Positions 16,898 through 26,465 of a DNA stretch of 64,000 nucleotides are shown one piece after another. Position 1 is the stretch's first letter; every line of letters begins with the position of its first letter. The translations under genes and the position numbers were made by a program. The DNA is from Actinokineospora alba (GTDB lineage: Bacteria > Actinomycetota > Actinomycetes > Mycobacteriales > Pseudonocardiaceae). The notes under the pieces are model-generated. The model saw nothing but the letters and a program-made list of their open reading frames with translations. It had not been told where the DNA came from and did no database searches. The stretch lies in assembly GCF_004362515.1 (NCBI RefSeq), contig NZ_SNXU01000001.1:1922001-1986000 (forward strand), read 5' to 3'.

Positions 16898-18070
16898 ATG
16901 CGAACACATGATCGAGAGACGCGGGGGTCGGTCGCGGTGCTTGCGGCCCGGCTGACCGAGGCCGCCGCGGTGCGGTCTCGGGGCACGCCCCAGGCCGTCT
17001 CGGCTTATGTCCGCGACGTGGCCGCGCACGGGCCGGAGCAGGCGGGCGCCGCCGCCGCGTCCGCCATGGGGCACACGGTCGAGTTGCTCTGGCGGCGCGG
17101 CTGGCTGCCCGCCGACGTCGTGGCGGCGACACCCCGTTCGCTGTCCACCCTCGTGGTCGACGTCGTGGCGGCGCAGACCGCCCAGTACCGGCAGCTGCAT
17201 CCGCGCTGGCGGCAACAGCTCGCGGAGATCGGCGCGGACGTCTGGTGGACCGGCGCGCACCTGCCCCTCTGGGCGGAACGCAAACGCTTGTCCCTGGTTG
17301 AGGCCCTGGCCAGGGTGGTCGACCTCATCGCGGCGCTGATGGTGCTGCCGCAACTGCCCCACCTGGTCCCCGCGCCGGGGGAGTCCTTCGCTCGCGAGAC
17401 CAAACCGACCGGCGTGGACGCCCGGGTGCTGATCCGGGTCCGAGGCTTGCTCGCCAAGGCGGAGTCGACGGCGTTCCCGGAGGAGGCGGAGGCACTCTCG
17501 GCCAAGGCCCAGGAGCTGATGGCCCGCTACGCGTTCGAGCAGGCCGTGGTGGAGGGCATCGACGACCGCCCGCAGGACGCCGCCGCCCACCGCTTATGGC
17601 TCGAAGCGCCCTACCAGGGACCGAAGGCGCAGCTGGTCGACGTCGTGGCGGGCGCGAACCGGTGTCGGGCGGTGTTCTACCCAAAGCTCGGGTGCGTGGT
17701 GCTGGTCGGCCACGAGACCGACGTGGAGATCGTCACCATGCTGTCCCGGTCCCTGCAGGTGCAGGCCGAACACGCCCTCGGTGGGTCGCCGTCGCGCGGC
17801 CGCGCGTACCGGCACTCGTTCCTGGTCGCCTACGCCCACCGCATCCGGGAGCGACTCGCGGGCGCGGGAGCACCGGCGGCTTCTGCCGACACCCGGCTCG
17901 TGCCGGTCCTGGCCAAGCGGGACGCGGCGGTGACGGCCAGGTTCGAGGCGATGTTCCCCGGCGTCCGCGTCCGCCGCTCGTCGGTGAGCAGCGCCGACGG
18001 CTGGGGCGCGGGCGTGCTGGCCGCCGACCGGGCCGACCTGCACCCGGGCCGCAGGCGAATAGCGGGCTGA
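16898..18070 (+). CDS. DUF2786 domain protein
   Basis: A 390-residue protein. Its central domain matches DUF2786: RVLIRVRGLLAKAESTAFPEEAEALSAKAQELMARY at about residues 180-215, where a helix holds the conserved LLAKAxST and EAxxxxxKAQELMxRY pattern. The flanking N-terminal helical region and the C-terminal alpha/beta region (LVDVVAGANRCRAVFYP, VVLVGHETDVEIV) are typical of longer actinobacterial members. Function is unknown; related phage proteins are linked to nucleic-acid metabolism. The ATG at 16898 is preferred to the GTG at 16883. Confidence 0.8.
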   Translation: MRTHDRETRGSVAVLAARLTEAAAVRSRGTPQAVSAYVRDVAAHGPEQAGAAAASAMGHTVELLWRRGWLPADVVAATPRSLSTLVVDVVAAQTAQYRQLHPRWRQQLAEIGADVWWTGAHLPLWAERKRLSLVEALARVVDLIAALMVLPQLPHLVPAPGESFARETKPTGVDARVLIRVRGLLAKAESTAFPEEAEALSAKAQELMARYAFEQAVVEGIDDRPQDAAAHRLWLEAPYQGPKAQLVDVVAGANRCRAVFYPKLGCVVLVGHETDVEIVTMLSRSLQVQAEHALGGSPSRGRAYRHSFLVAYAHRIRERLAGAGAPAASADTRLVPVLAKRDAAVTARFEAMFPGVRVRRSSVSSADGWGAGVLAADRADLHPGRRRIAG

Positions 18071-18084
18071 CCCCGGACATGGGC

Positions 18085-18118
18085 GAACGGGCCCACCGGT
18101 CATCCGGTGGACCCGTTC
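18085..18118. terminator. Bidirectional hairpin between convergent genes
   Basis: A 15-bp stem (GAACGGGCCCACCGG / CCGGTGGACCCGTTC, one mismatch) lies between the stops of the DUF2786 gene and the lectin-LysM gene and can terminate both. Confidence 0.7.
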
Positions 18119-18153
18119 ACAGTGCTCGATCAGAGCGGTCGATCAGTCTCCGC

Positions 18154-18696
18154 TTACGCGGGGATGGTCAGCACCTGGCCCGGGTGGATCATGTCCGGGT
18201 TGGAGACGCCGCTGGCCTGCGCGATCTTCATGTACTGGTTCGCGTCGCCGTAGAACTGCTTGGCGATCTTGGACAGCGTGTCACCCGGCTCGACCGTGTA
18301 GGTCTGGGTCGCGGGGGCGGCGGGCGCGGCCTGCGCCTGCGGGGCCGCCTGAGCGGGCTCGGGCTGCGGGGTGTTGCTGGCCCACACGTTGGTGCCGCCC
18401 TGGCGGACGCACAGGTTGCCGTCGTTCTCCAGCACCAGGCGGGAGCCGTCCTTGCCGCTGGTCTCGCTCGACCACACAGCCTCGTTGTTTTCCTTGTACA
18501 GAACGAAGTTTCCGTCGGCCTGCATCTCGGCCCGGACCGCGCCGGAGCCCTTGGCGTTGGCCGACCAGGTGGGCATTCCCTCGGTGGCCAGGACCAGGTT
18601 GCCGTCGTCCTGCATCTCCAGGTAGTGCCTGCCGTTGGCGGAGTGAATCTTCTGGCCCACGGCCAGGCTCGAACCGGATTCCAGTGCGTCAGCCAC
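18154..18696 (-). CDS. Bulb-type lectin plus LysM protein without signal peptide
   Basis: A 180-residue protein from the GTG at 18696, which has AAAGGAAAT directly upstream. Residues 1-110 form a bulb-type (monocot mannose-binding) lectin domain with three QxDxNxVxY-like sites: MQDDGNLVLA, MQADGNFVLY and LENDGNLCVR. A Gln/Ala/Pro linker leads to a C-terminal LysM (YTVEPGDTLSKIAKQFYG, IHPGQVLTIPA). LysM binds peptidoglycan or chitin. No signal peptide or membrane segment is seen, so export would have to be non-classical, or the protein acts inside the cell like potassium-sensing YgaU-type LysM proteins. Confidence 0.88.
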   Translation of the reverse strand: MADALESGSSLAVGQKIHSANGRHYLEMQDDGNLVLATEGMPTWSANAKGSGAVRAEMQADGNFVLYKENNEAVWSSETSGKDGSRLVLENDGNLCVRQGGTNVWASNTPQPEPAQAAPQAQAAPAAPATQTYTVEPGDTLSKIAKQFYGDANQYMKIAQASGVSNPDMIHPGQVLTIPA

Positions 18697-18992
18697 GTGA
18701 TTTCCTTTGCTCTTCGACGATAACCGCGACCTGGGGCCGCGGGCCGAGGCTAAGCCCGCGACACCCATCCCCGCGCGTTGGTGGATCCGCTGCGCAGGAC
18801 CCCGGGTTGCGTGCGCTTTTCCTGTGCCGCAACAACTTCTGACCACCGTTCACCGGGCGGCCATGGGGCATATTCACCCGACCGGGGGGTTTCCGGTGAA
18901 CGTTGGGCCCGGCGGGGGCGCGCACGCCCGGACCTGCGTCCGACCTCCCGTTTTGGGTGGCCAAACCCGCCTGCGGTACCCTCTTGCGCGTT

Positions 18993-19079
18993 GGAGGATT
19001 CGCATAGTGGCCTAGTGCGCACGATTGGAAATCGTGTTGGGTGTAAAAGCCCTCAGGGGTTCAAATCCCCTATCCTCCG
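18993..19079 (+). tRNA. tRNA-Ser (anticodon GGA)
   Basis: A class II tRNA with acceptor GGAGGAT / ATCCTCC, a long variable arm and a TTCAAAT T-loop. The anticodon loop TTGGAAA gives GGA at 19027-19029, reading UCC and UCU. The 3' CCA is not encoded (GCAC follows). Confidence 0.95.
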
Positions 19080-19086
19080 CACCGCG

Positions 19087-19115
19087 AGAGCCGGTCACCA
19101 GTGGTGACCGGCTCT
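19087..19115 (+). terminator. Hairpin terminator after tRNA-Ser(GGA)
   Basis: A 13-bp perfect stem (AGAGCCGGTCACC / GGTGACCGGCTCT) with a 3-nt loop is followed by TCGCTTTC. Confidence 0.75.
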
Positions 19116-19183
19116 TCGCTTTCACCGGTGTGGGCGAACAGGGTCTTCGGCACGCCGCCGCGGGGGACCGGTACACTCGTCCA

Positions 19184-19272
19184 TGGACCCCGTGCGGTGT
19201 TCATCTCGCGAACCTCCCCAGGGCCGGAAGGCAGCAAGGATAAGCGGGCTCTGGCAGGTGCACGGGGTCCCC
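19184..19272 (+). ncRNA. ffs: Signal recognition particle RNA, small bacterial type (4.5S)
   Basis: The closing helix GGACCCCGTGC / GCACGGGGTCC brackets the conserved SRP domain IV with AGGGCCGGAAGGCAGCA, including the GGAA tetraloop and the Ffh-binding internal loop. The RNA pairs with Ffh to target membrane and secreted proteins co-translationally. Its place just before dnaX matches other actinobacteria. A short TTTATT follows the 3' end. Confidence 0.95.
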
Positions 19273-19290
19273 TTTATTGCCCGGGGTCTC

Positions 19291-20283
<993 letters not shown>

Positions 20284-20360
20284 AACACTGTGCAACGCCC
20301 GAAGGCCGCCGGTGCTTCCCGGGCGCGGGGATGTCGGTCGAGCCAGGTAGGGTCGGGCCC

Positions 20361-22613
20361 GTGGCGCTTGCCCTTTATCGGAAGTACCGACCGGCGACCT
20401 TTGCCGAGGTCGTCGGCCAGGAACACGTCACCGACCCTCTGCGCGTCGCGCTGTCGGCAGGCCGGGTCAACCACGCCTACCTCTTCTCCGGCCCGCGCGG
20501 CTGCGGGAAGACGTCCAGCGCGCGCATCCTCGCCCGGTCGCTGAACTGCGAGCAGGGCCCGACGGATGAGCCCTGCGGCACCTGCGACTCGTGTGTCGGC
20601 CTCGCGCCGAACGGGCCGGGCACGGTCGACGTCGTCGAGCTCGACGCGGCCAGCCACGGCGGTGTCGACGACGCCCGCGAGCTGCGCGACCGCGCCTTCT
20701 ACGCGCCCGCCCAGTCGCGCTACCGCGTCTTCATCGTCGATGAGGCGCACATGGTCACCACCCAGGGCTTCAACGCGCTCCTCAAGATCGTCGAGGAGCC
20801 GCCGGAGCACCTGGTCTTCATCTTCGCCACGACCGAGCCGGACAAGGTCCTCGCGACCATCCGCTCCCGCACGCACCACTACCCGTTCCGGCTGATCCCG
20901 CCCGGCGCGATGCGCGAACTGCTCGAACGCAACTGCGCCGCCGAGGGCGCGACCGTCGAACCAGCCGTGTTCCCGCTGGTCATCCGCGCGGGCGGCGGCT
21001 CGGCGCGCGACACCCAGTCGGTGCTCGACCAGCTGCTCGCGGGCGCGGGTCCCGAAGGCGTCACCTACGAGCGCGCGGTCGCCCTGCTCGGCGTCACCGA
21101 CGTCGCCCTGATCGACGACATGGTCGACGGCCTCAGCGCGGGCGACGCCGCCGCTGTCTACGGCACGGTCGACCGGCTGGTCGAAGCGGGCCACGACCCC
21201 CGGCGCTTCGCCTCCGACCTGCTCGACCGCCTGCGCGACCTGGTCCTGCTGCGCGCGGTGCCGGACGCCGGAACCCGCGGGCTGGTCAGCGCGCCCGCCG
21301 ACGAGATCGACCGGATGGTCGGCCAGGCCGAGCGCATCGGCCCCGGCACCCTGACCCGCTATGCCGAGATCGTCCACACAGGACTCGTCGACATGCGCGG
21401 CGCCACCGCCCCGCGCCTGCTGCTGGAACTGCTGTGCGCGCGGATGCTGCTGCCCGGCGCGGTCTCGACCGACGCGGCCGCGGATTCCGCTGTGCTGCAA
21501 CGGTTGGAGCAGATGGAAAGGCGGGTCACCGCGGGCGGCAGCGCGCCGGTCGCCGCGCCCGAGGCCGACACGCCGGCCCGCCCGGTGATCACCCGCCCCT
21601 CGCAGCGCCAGGCCGAACAGCCTGCCCAACCCGCCCGAACCGCCGCCGCGACCGGGGCAAGCCCGGCTACCGCACCCGGTCGGACCGCCGCCGCGGCGAA
21701 CGCTGCTGGTGCACCCGGCCAAACCGCCGCAGCGACCGCATCCGGCCGGACCGCCGCCCCGACCGCGGCGAATGCAGCTGGTGCACCCGGACAAGCCGCC
21801 GGCGCACCCGGCCGAACCCCGGCGGTATCGCCTGCCGACGCCGGCTCGCCCGTGTCCGGCACCGCAGCGGGCGCACCCGGCCGACCCGCCGCGGTATCGC
21901 CTGCCGACGCGGGCCCGCCCGCCGCCCGGCCAGAGGCCGCGGGTTCGCCTGCCCGGCCGTCCGGCTCGCCCGCCGCAGGCGCCCCGGCGAACGACTGGCC
22001 CACGCCGAGCACCCCCGCGAACGGCGCCGCCCCCAGTGCACCCGCTCCGGCGCCCACCCCGTCGGCCCCCGGAGCGCTGGACGCCACCGCCATCCGCCGG
22101 GTGTGGTCCGAACTGCTCGGCGCGGTGCGCAAAGCCAGCCGCAGCACCGAAGCCATGCTTACCAACGCGACGGTCCAGTCCGTCGAGGGCAGCACGGTCG
22201 TCATCGCGCACACCGCCGCCCCCTTGGCGCGCAGGCTCGGTGAGCCGCGCAACGTCGAGGCGATCGCGCAGGCGCTCAACGCGGTTCTCGGTGGCACGTG
22301 GCAGGTTCGCTGCGTCCACGCCGAGCCGGGCAGCACCCCGACAAGCGCGGCCCCCGCCCGCCCGGTCGCCCAGTCACCGCAGCGCACGTACGAGCCGCCC
22401 AGCCGGGTGATCAACAACCGCCCGCCCGCCGAGGACGCGCCGCCTCCGCCGCCGGAGCCGGAACTCCCGCCGGAGCCGGAAGACGAAGAAGAGCTGATGG
22501 CACAGGCCGCCCACGCCCCGGAACCCGGCGCGGAGGGTTCCCGGCAGGACCCGGAAGAGGCCATGCTCAAGCTGCTCGCCGAGAAACTGGGTGCCAAACC
22601 GCTGAAGTCGTGA
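20361..22613 (+). CDS. dnaX: DNA polymerase III subunits gamma and tau
   Basis: The clamp-loader ATPase of the replisome, 750 residues from the GTG at 20361 (MALALYRKYRPATFAEVVGQ). The AAA+ motifs are Walker A (GPRGCGKTSSARI), a zinc knuckle (LNCEQGPTDEPCGTCDSCVG), DEAHMVT (Walker B), FATTEPDKV, and the GGGSARDTQSVLDQL sensor region. Beyond residue about 395 there is a long Ala/Pro/Gly/Thr-rich linker of about 170 residues, then a tau-like C-terminal domain (IRRVWSELLGAVRKASRSTE) and an acidic PEPELPPEPEDEEE stretch. The size fits actinobacterial tau. No programmed frameshift site is evident. Confidence 0.95.
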   Translation: MALALYRKYRPATFAEVVGQEHVTDPLRVALSAGRVNHAYLFSGPRGCGKTSSARILARSLNCEQGPTDEPCGTCDSCVGLAPNGPGTVDVVELDAASHGGVDDARELRDRAFYAPAQSRYRVFIVDEAHMVTTQGFNALLKIVEEPPEHLVFIFATTEPDKVLATIRSRTHHYPFRLIPPGAMRELLERNCAAEGATVEPAVFPLVIRAGGGSARDTQSVLDQLLAGAGPEGVTYERAVALLGVTDVALIDDMVDGLSAGDAAAVYGTVDRLVEAGHDPRRFASDLLDRLRDLVLLRAVPDAGTRGLVSAPADEIDRMVGQAERIGPGTLTRYAEIVHTGLVDMRGATAPRLLLELLCARMLLPGAVSTDAAADSAVLQRLEQMERRVTAGGSAPVAAPEADTPARPVITRPSQRQAEQPAQPARTAAATGASPATAPGRTAAAANAAGAPGQTAAATASGRTAAPTAANAAGAPGQAAGAPGRTPAVSPADAGSPVSGTAAGAPGRPAAVSPADAGPPAARPEAAGSPARPSGSPAAGAPANDWPTPSTPANGAAPSAPAPAPTPSAPGALDATAIRRVWSELLGAVRKASRSTEAMLTNATVQSVEGSTVVIAHTAAPLARRLGEPRNVEAIAQALNAVLGGTWQVRCVHAEPGSTPTSAAPARPVAQSPQRTYEPPSRVINNRPPAEDAPPPPPEPELPPEPEDEEELMAQAAHAPEPGAEGSRQDPEEAMLKLLAEKLGAKPLKS

Positions 22614-22739
22614 CCGCGCGCCCTCACATCGGCCACCGGTCCGCCTCCGCGTGCTGGTGTCTGCCGTGGTCGCACGGCTAGAGTCCAACGACTTTGCCCA
22701 CGGGTGGCCGCCGTCCGCGACCCCGAACAGGGGGAGACG

Positions 22740-23467
22740 ATGACCACGGCACGGAAGCGCCGCTGGGTGCGATGGACGGTTCCGTTGGTCGCGGTTGTAG
22801 CTGGCTTGCTGGTGGCGAAAACGGTGTCCTTCAACGGAAACCGCCATCTACGAGCGCCGCCGCGGCCGCCTTCAACGCCGCCGCCGACGGTGGGTCGGCG
22901 CGGCCGACCCACCGGTCGGTCCCGGGCAGTACCGCTACCTGGGCATCCACGCCTGGCACCTGGGCGGCACGCAGCTGACAGACCGTCGCGAGCAGTTCGC
23001 CTACCTCGCGAAAAGCATTACGGAGACGTGGACTCCGGCGGACTACCGGCAGGAATGGTTGCTGCGCAGCCAAGACACGGGCAACCGCCGTTGGGGTTGT
23101 CGGCAGCCGGGCGCAAGCGCTGGCCGCGGGCTACCCGATCGACGCGCAGCGGATCCCCGACCGCGAAGAGCGCGCCCCTTGTGGTGACTTCGGGGCGGCC
23201 TCCGAGGGTAGGCAGCCCGGTTCGCGTGACGGGACATGGCAGGTACCGACGCCGGAGTTCCTGGCAGGCCTGCCCAAGGACCCGCGTCAGCTCCACGACC
23301 GGCTGAGGGCCGACACCGCGGGCCACGGCAAGGGCCCGGACCAGGGGGTGCTCGCCTACGTGGCTGACGTCCTGCGGTCGGGCGTCGCCCCCGCCGACAT
23401 TCGCGCCAACCTCTACCCCGGCGCCGTCGTCAGCCTCACTTCAGTGGAAACCGCCATCGTCGACTGA
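22740..23467 (+). pseudogene. Decayed CU044_5270-family membrane protein gene
   Basis: The pieces of a CU044_5270-like protein lie in three frames. From the ATG at 22740 (after GGGGGAGACG) the basic N-terminus and membrane segment are readable (RRWVRWTVPLVAVVAGLLVA). An Ala-rich piece (AAAAAFNAAADGGSA, about 22860-22905) is in the second frame. GPGQYRYLGIHAWHLGG to RSQDTGNRRW (about 22915-23092) is in the third. WVVGSRAQALAAGYPIDAQR to the stop at 23465 is back in the second frame. The usual C-terminal domain after RANLYP is missing. So there are at least three frame breaks plus truncation. The sigma-factor gene that normally accompanies this family is absent. It is either a true pseudogene or an error-rich stretch. 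Confidence 0.75.
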
Positions 23468-23486
23468 TCGGCACCCCCCAACCAAC

Positions 23487-23612
23487 CGCGAGTCGCCCCC
23501 TCCAGCAAGTGAGTCGCCCCTTCCAGCGACTGAGTTCGACATTCGTGCCATCGCGAATGGCGAACTCACTTGCCGGGAGGGGCGACTCGTTTGCCTGGAG
23601 GGGCGACTCGCG
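23487..23612. repeat. 126-bp nested palindrome with internal direct repeats
   Basis: The left arm carries GAGTCGCCCCCTCCAGCAA and then GAGTCGCCCCTTCCAGCGA. The right arm carries the reverse complements as GGGAGGGGCGACTCG and TGGAGGGGCGACTCGCG. The centre pairs GAGTTCG/CGAACTC and ATTCG/CGAAT. It can fold into one long cruciform or two nested hairpins. It sits between the convergent CU044_5270 pseudogene and the propeller-like gene. The structure resembles a dispersed intergenic repeat rather than a simple terminator. Confidence 0.8.
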
Positions 23613-23619
23613 GGGTGGG

Positions 23620-24519
23620 TTAGGGGGTGATGGGGCGGATTCGGGCGGAGTCGGCGGCGACCAGGGCGGCGTCGCCGGATTCGGTGGTCACGGCGACGGT
23701 GCGGGAGGAGGGGGACCAGAGCAAGCCGTCGGGGCGCACCGGGGTGGGGAGGTCGGCGGAACGGAGGAAGCGGCCGTTCTCCGTCTGGTGGAACGAGATC
23801 CGGAGGCCGTCGACGACCGCGATGCGTCTGCCGTCCGGTGCGAGCCGTGCCTGGGAACCGGCGGGCAGGGACGGGACCAGCGGCTCCCATTCCTCCCCGC
23901 CGACCTTGTAGCGCACGATCCGTGCCTCGTCGCCCTGGTAGTCCGTGGCGACCAGGCGCATCGAGTCGGGGAGCCAGCGCAGGTTGCGCCTGCCCGCGTC
24001 GGCGGGTTCGGGGGAGATCAGCCGGACATGGTCGTCCTCGGTTACCGGCATCGTGTCGACCAGCAAGAGCTTGCGGGGCAGCCGAATCGCGATGTAGCGG
24101 CTGTTCGGGCTGACCGCCGCCTCCAGGACCGCGCCGCCGCGGTCGTACACGGCTTGTTCCTCACCGACCAGCACGTTGCGGATGACCACGGTGAACAGCA
24201 GCCGGTGCCGCCGGTTGGCGCGGTAGACGATGCGGCCGGGGAGCACCCCGAGCAACTCGGTGTCGTAGTCGGCCGAGCCGAGCAGCGGGACCATGCCCGC
24301 GCCGATCCGCAGCAGCGACAGCCGGGCCGGTTTCCCGTGCTCGACAACGATTTTGCGGTCGCCGGGGAGGTACTTCGCGGCCCGCAGGTCGGTCACCGTC
24401 TCCAGGTTTCGGCGCACGCCTTTGGCATCCAACTCGACCAGGCGCGCCTGGTCGCCATCGGTCACCGAGATCAGCAACCGTTCGCGCTCGTCGACATCGA
24501 GCACCCGCATCCCCGACAT
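23620..24519 (-). CDS. Beta-propeller-like protein of unknown function
   Basis: About 300 residues from the ATG at 24519 (MSGMRVLDVDERERLLISVT), preceded by GGTGGAG; the frame is open further upstream but without support. Repeating strands such as RYIAIRLPRKLLLVD, RRNLRWLPDSMRLVATDYQ, SQARLAPDGRRIAVVDG and DGLLWSPSSRTVAVTT recall WD40/PD40-type blades (xxWSPDGxxIAV). No catalytic motif or signal peptide is seen. It follows the amidase gene by 25 bp on the same strand and is probably in its operon. Confidence 0.75.
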   Translation of the reverse strand: MSGMRVLDVDERERLLISVTDGDQARLVELDAKGVRRNLETVTDLRAAKYLPGDRKIVVEHGKPARLSLLRIGAGMVPLLGSADYDTELLGVLPGRIVYRANRRHRLLFTVVIRNVLVGEEQAVYDRGGAVLEAAVSPNSRYIAIRLPRKLLLVDTMPVTEDDHVRLISPEPADAGRRNLRWLPDSMRLVATDYQGDEARIVRYKVGGEEWEPLVPSLPAGSQARLAPDGRRIAVVDGLRISFHQTENGRFLRSADLPTPVRPDGLLWSPSSRTVAVTTESGDAALVAADSARIRPITP

Positions 24520-24544
24520 GATCTCCACCCTGTCACAACACGGG

Positions 24545-25441
24545 TCATCCAAGGAATCCGAGGATCCCGTTCGCAATCCCTTCGGCGTAACGCTGCCTGC
24601 CCGCGGCGCTCGACAGCGTCGCGGCCTCCGCGGCGTCACGCATGTTGCCGCATTCGACCAGCACGGTCGGCCGCTCGGTCAGGTTGAGCCCGGCGAGGTC
24701 GTCGCGGGCGGACAGCCCATCCTTGCCCGCGTAGTTCGACGTCGGGAACCCGGCCGCGACCAGCTTGTCGCGCACCGCCCTGGCCAGCCGCAGCGACGGC
24801 TCACCCTGCGCGGTGTTCAGCGGCGGCGACGAGTACGCGAGGTGGAAGCCGTGCGCGCCCGCCGCGGTCGAGCCGTCGGCGTGCAGCGACACCACGGCCG
24901 CCGCGCCCGACTCGTTGCCGATGGCCGCGCGCCGGTCGACGCAGGGCCCGACGCCCGCGTTGTCGGCCCTGGTCATGACGACCTTGACCCCGCGCGCGGT
25001 GAGGATCTCGCGCAGGCGGACCGCCAGGTCCCAGGCGAACGCGTGCTCCGGGTAGCCGGTCTGGGTGGCCGTCCCGGTGGTGTTGCACGGCTTGGTCCGC
25101 CCGCGCCCGGCGGGAACCTGCCGGTTGATCTCGGCGGTGTGCGTGGCGTTGCCGCCGTTGTGGCCGGGGTCGATCACCACGACACGCCCGGTCGCGGGCG
25201 GCGCTATCGCGGTGGTCGTCGTGGTCGGCACGCTCGGGGGCGTGGTGGTCGCCGACGTGCTCGACACAGCGGTCGACACCGCGGTCGACACAGTCGTCGT
25301 CGTGGACGGGGAGGTCGAGGTCGTGTCCGCGAGCGTCTGGCCGACCGGCTTGGCCTGCGGGCCGCCGCACGCGGACATGGCCGCGGCGAGGGCGCAGGCG
25401 GCGGCCAGCGCGTTCGCGTGTCTTCTCAGCACCGCGCCCAC
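24545..25441 (-). CDS. Lipoprotein N-acetylmuramoyl-L-alanine amidase (Amidase_3)
   Basis: Cleaves the lactyl-amide bond between MurNAc and the stem peptide. A signal peptide with lipobox (AAAMSACGG, lipidated Cys near residue 25) and a Ser/Thr/Val stalk precede the catalytic domain. The zinc ligands are in DPGHNGG, YPEHAF (Glu) and SLHADGS; the catalytic Glu is in VLVECGNM. An insertion with two cysteines (KPCNTTG, VGPCVDR) may be disulfide-bonded. It is predicted to be attached to the outer face of the membrane and active in cell-wall turnover. Its 3' neighbour is the propeller-like gene. Confidence 0.92.
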   Translation of the reverse strand: MGAVLRRHANALAAACALAAAMSACGGPQAKPVGQTLADTTSTSPSTTTTVSTAVSTAVSSTSATTTPPSVPTTTTTAIAPPATGRVVVIDPGHNGGNATHTAEINRQVPAGRGRTKPCNTTGTATQTGYPEHAFAWDLAVRLREILTARGVKVVMTRADNAGVGPCVDRRAAIGNESGAAAVVSLHADGSTAAGAHGFHLAYSSPPLNTAQGEPSLRLARAVRDKLVAAGFPTSNYAGKDGLSARDDLAGLNLTERPTVLVECGNMRDAAEAATLSSAAGRQRYAEGIANGILGFLG

Positions 25442-25522
25442 GATGCCACAGGTGGGTGCCCTCTAAGCTGGTAGCGACACCGACGTAGACCGTCGGGTCG
25501 TTCCCGGACGAGAGGGGCCGCG

Positions 25523-25861
25523 GTGTTTCCCGGTGGCGGTGCGCCCGACATGCAGGCGATCATGCAGCAGGCACAGAAGATGCAGGAACAGCTGCTCAAC
25601 GCGCAGCAGGAGCTGGCCGACGCCGAGGTCCAGGGCTCCGCGGGCGGCGGCCTGGTCACCGCGACGGTGTCCGGCGCGGGCGAGCTGAAGGCCCTGGAGA
25701 TCGACCCGAAGGTGGTCGACCCGGACGACACCGAGACGCTGGCCGACCTGATCGTCGCCGCCGTGCGCGACGCGGGCGCCCAGGCGCAGAAGCTGGCCGA
25801 GACCAAGATGGGCCCGCTCGCGGGCGGACTGGGCGGCGGGCTCGGCCTGCCGGGTATGTGA
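25523..25861 (+). CDS. ybaB: YbaB/EbfC family nucleoid-associated protein
   Basis: A 112-residue dimeric DNA-binding protein that shapes the nucleoid and is usually encoded between dnaX and recR. It shows the family helix (MQQAQKMQEQLLNAQQELAD), the strand GLVTATVSGAGELKALEID and the C-terminal helix ending in a Gly/Leu-rich tail. The GTG start has GAGAGGGG about eight bases upstream. Here the amidase, the propeller gene and the pseudogene have been inserted between dnaX and ybaB. Confidence 0.92.
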   Translation: MFPGGGAPDMQAIMQQAQKMQEQLLNAQQELADAEVQGSAGGGLVTATVSGAGELKALEIDPKVVDPDDTETLADLIVAAVRDAGAQAQKLAETKMGPLAGGLGGGLGLPGM

Positions 25862-25868
25862 GCCGAAG

Positions 25869-26465
25869 ATGTACGAGGGCCCGGTCCAGGACCTGATCGA
25901 CGAACTCGGCAGGCTGCCGGGGGTCGGGCCCAAGAGCGCGCAGCGCATCGCCTTCCACCTGCTCGGCGCCGAACCCGCCGACGTCACCCGGCTGCAGGAG
26001 GTCCTGCAGAAGGTGAAGGAAGGCGTCGTGTTCTGCGACGTCTGCGGCAACGTCTCGGCCGAGACGACGTGCCGCATCTGTTCCGACGCCCGCCGCGACC
26101 CGTCGGCAGTGTGTGTGGTCGAGGAGCCCAAGGACGTCCTCGCCATTGAGCGCACCCGCGAGTTCAAGGGCCGCTACCACGTGCTCGGCGGCGCGCTCGA
26201 CCCGTTGTCCGGTGTCGGCCCGGAGCAGCTTCGCATCCGCCAGCTGCTCACCCGGATCGGGTCGGAGGAGATCACCGAGGTGATCCTGGCGATGGACCCG
26301 AACACCGAGGGCGAAGCGACCGCCACCTATCTGATCCGGATGCTGCGCGACTTCCCCGGCCTGACGGTCACCCGGTTGGCGTCGGGGCTGCCGATGGGCG
26401 GCGACCTGGAGTTCGCCGACGAGCTGACCCTGGGTCGCGCGATGTCCGGCCGCCGCACGGTGTGA
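25869..26465 (+). CDS. recR: Recombination mediator protein RecR
   Basis: Works with RecO (and RecF) to load RecA on gapped DNA. The product has 198 residues, the normal length. The N-terminal helix-hairpin-helix (LPGVGPKSAQRIAFHLL) is followed by the four-cysteine zinc finger (CDVCGNVSAETTCRIC) and a TOPRIM domain (VCVVEEPKDVLAIE, and VILAMDPNTEGEATATYL). It starts seven bases after ybaB, and its stop overlaps the next gene's GTG. Confidence 0.96.
   Translation: MYEGPVQDLIDELGRLPGVGPKSAQRIAFHLLGAEPADVTRLQEVLQKVKEGVVFCDVCGNVSAETTCRICSDARRDPSAVCVVEEPKDVLAIERTREFKGRYHVLGGALDPLSGVGPEQLRIRQLLTRIGSEEITEVILAMDPNTEGEATATYLIRMLRDFPGLTVTRLASGLPMGGDLEFADELTLGRAMSGRRTV

Noticed and set aside
12728..17590. 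A 1620-codon open frame on the minus strand
   Set aside because: It lies antisense to the secreted nuclease, pepP, a small gene and the DUF2786 gene, all with clear domains and RBSs. The product is an Arg/Gly/Val-rich string typical of high-GC antisense frames.
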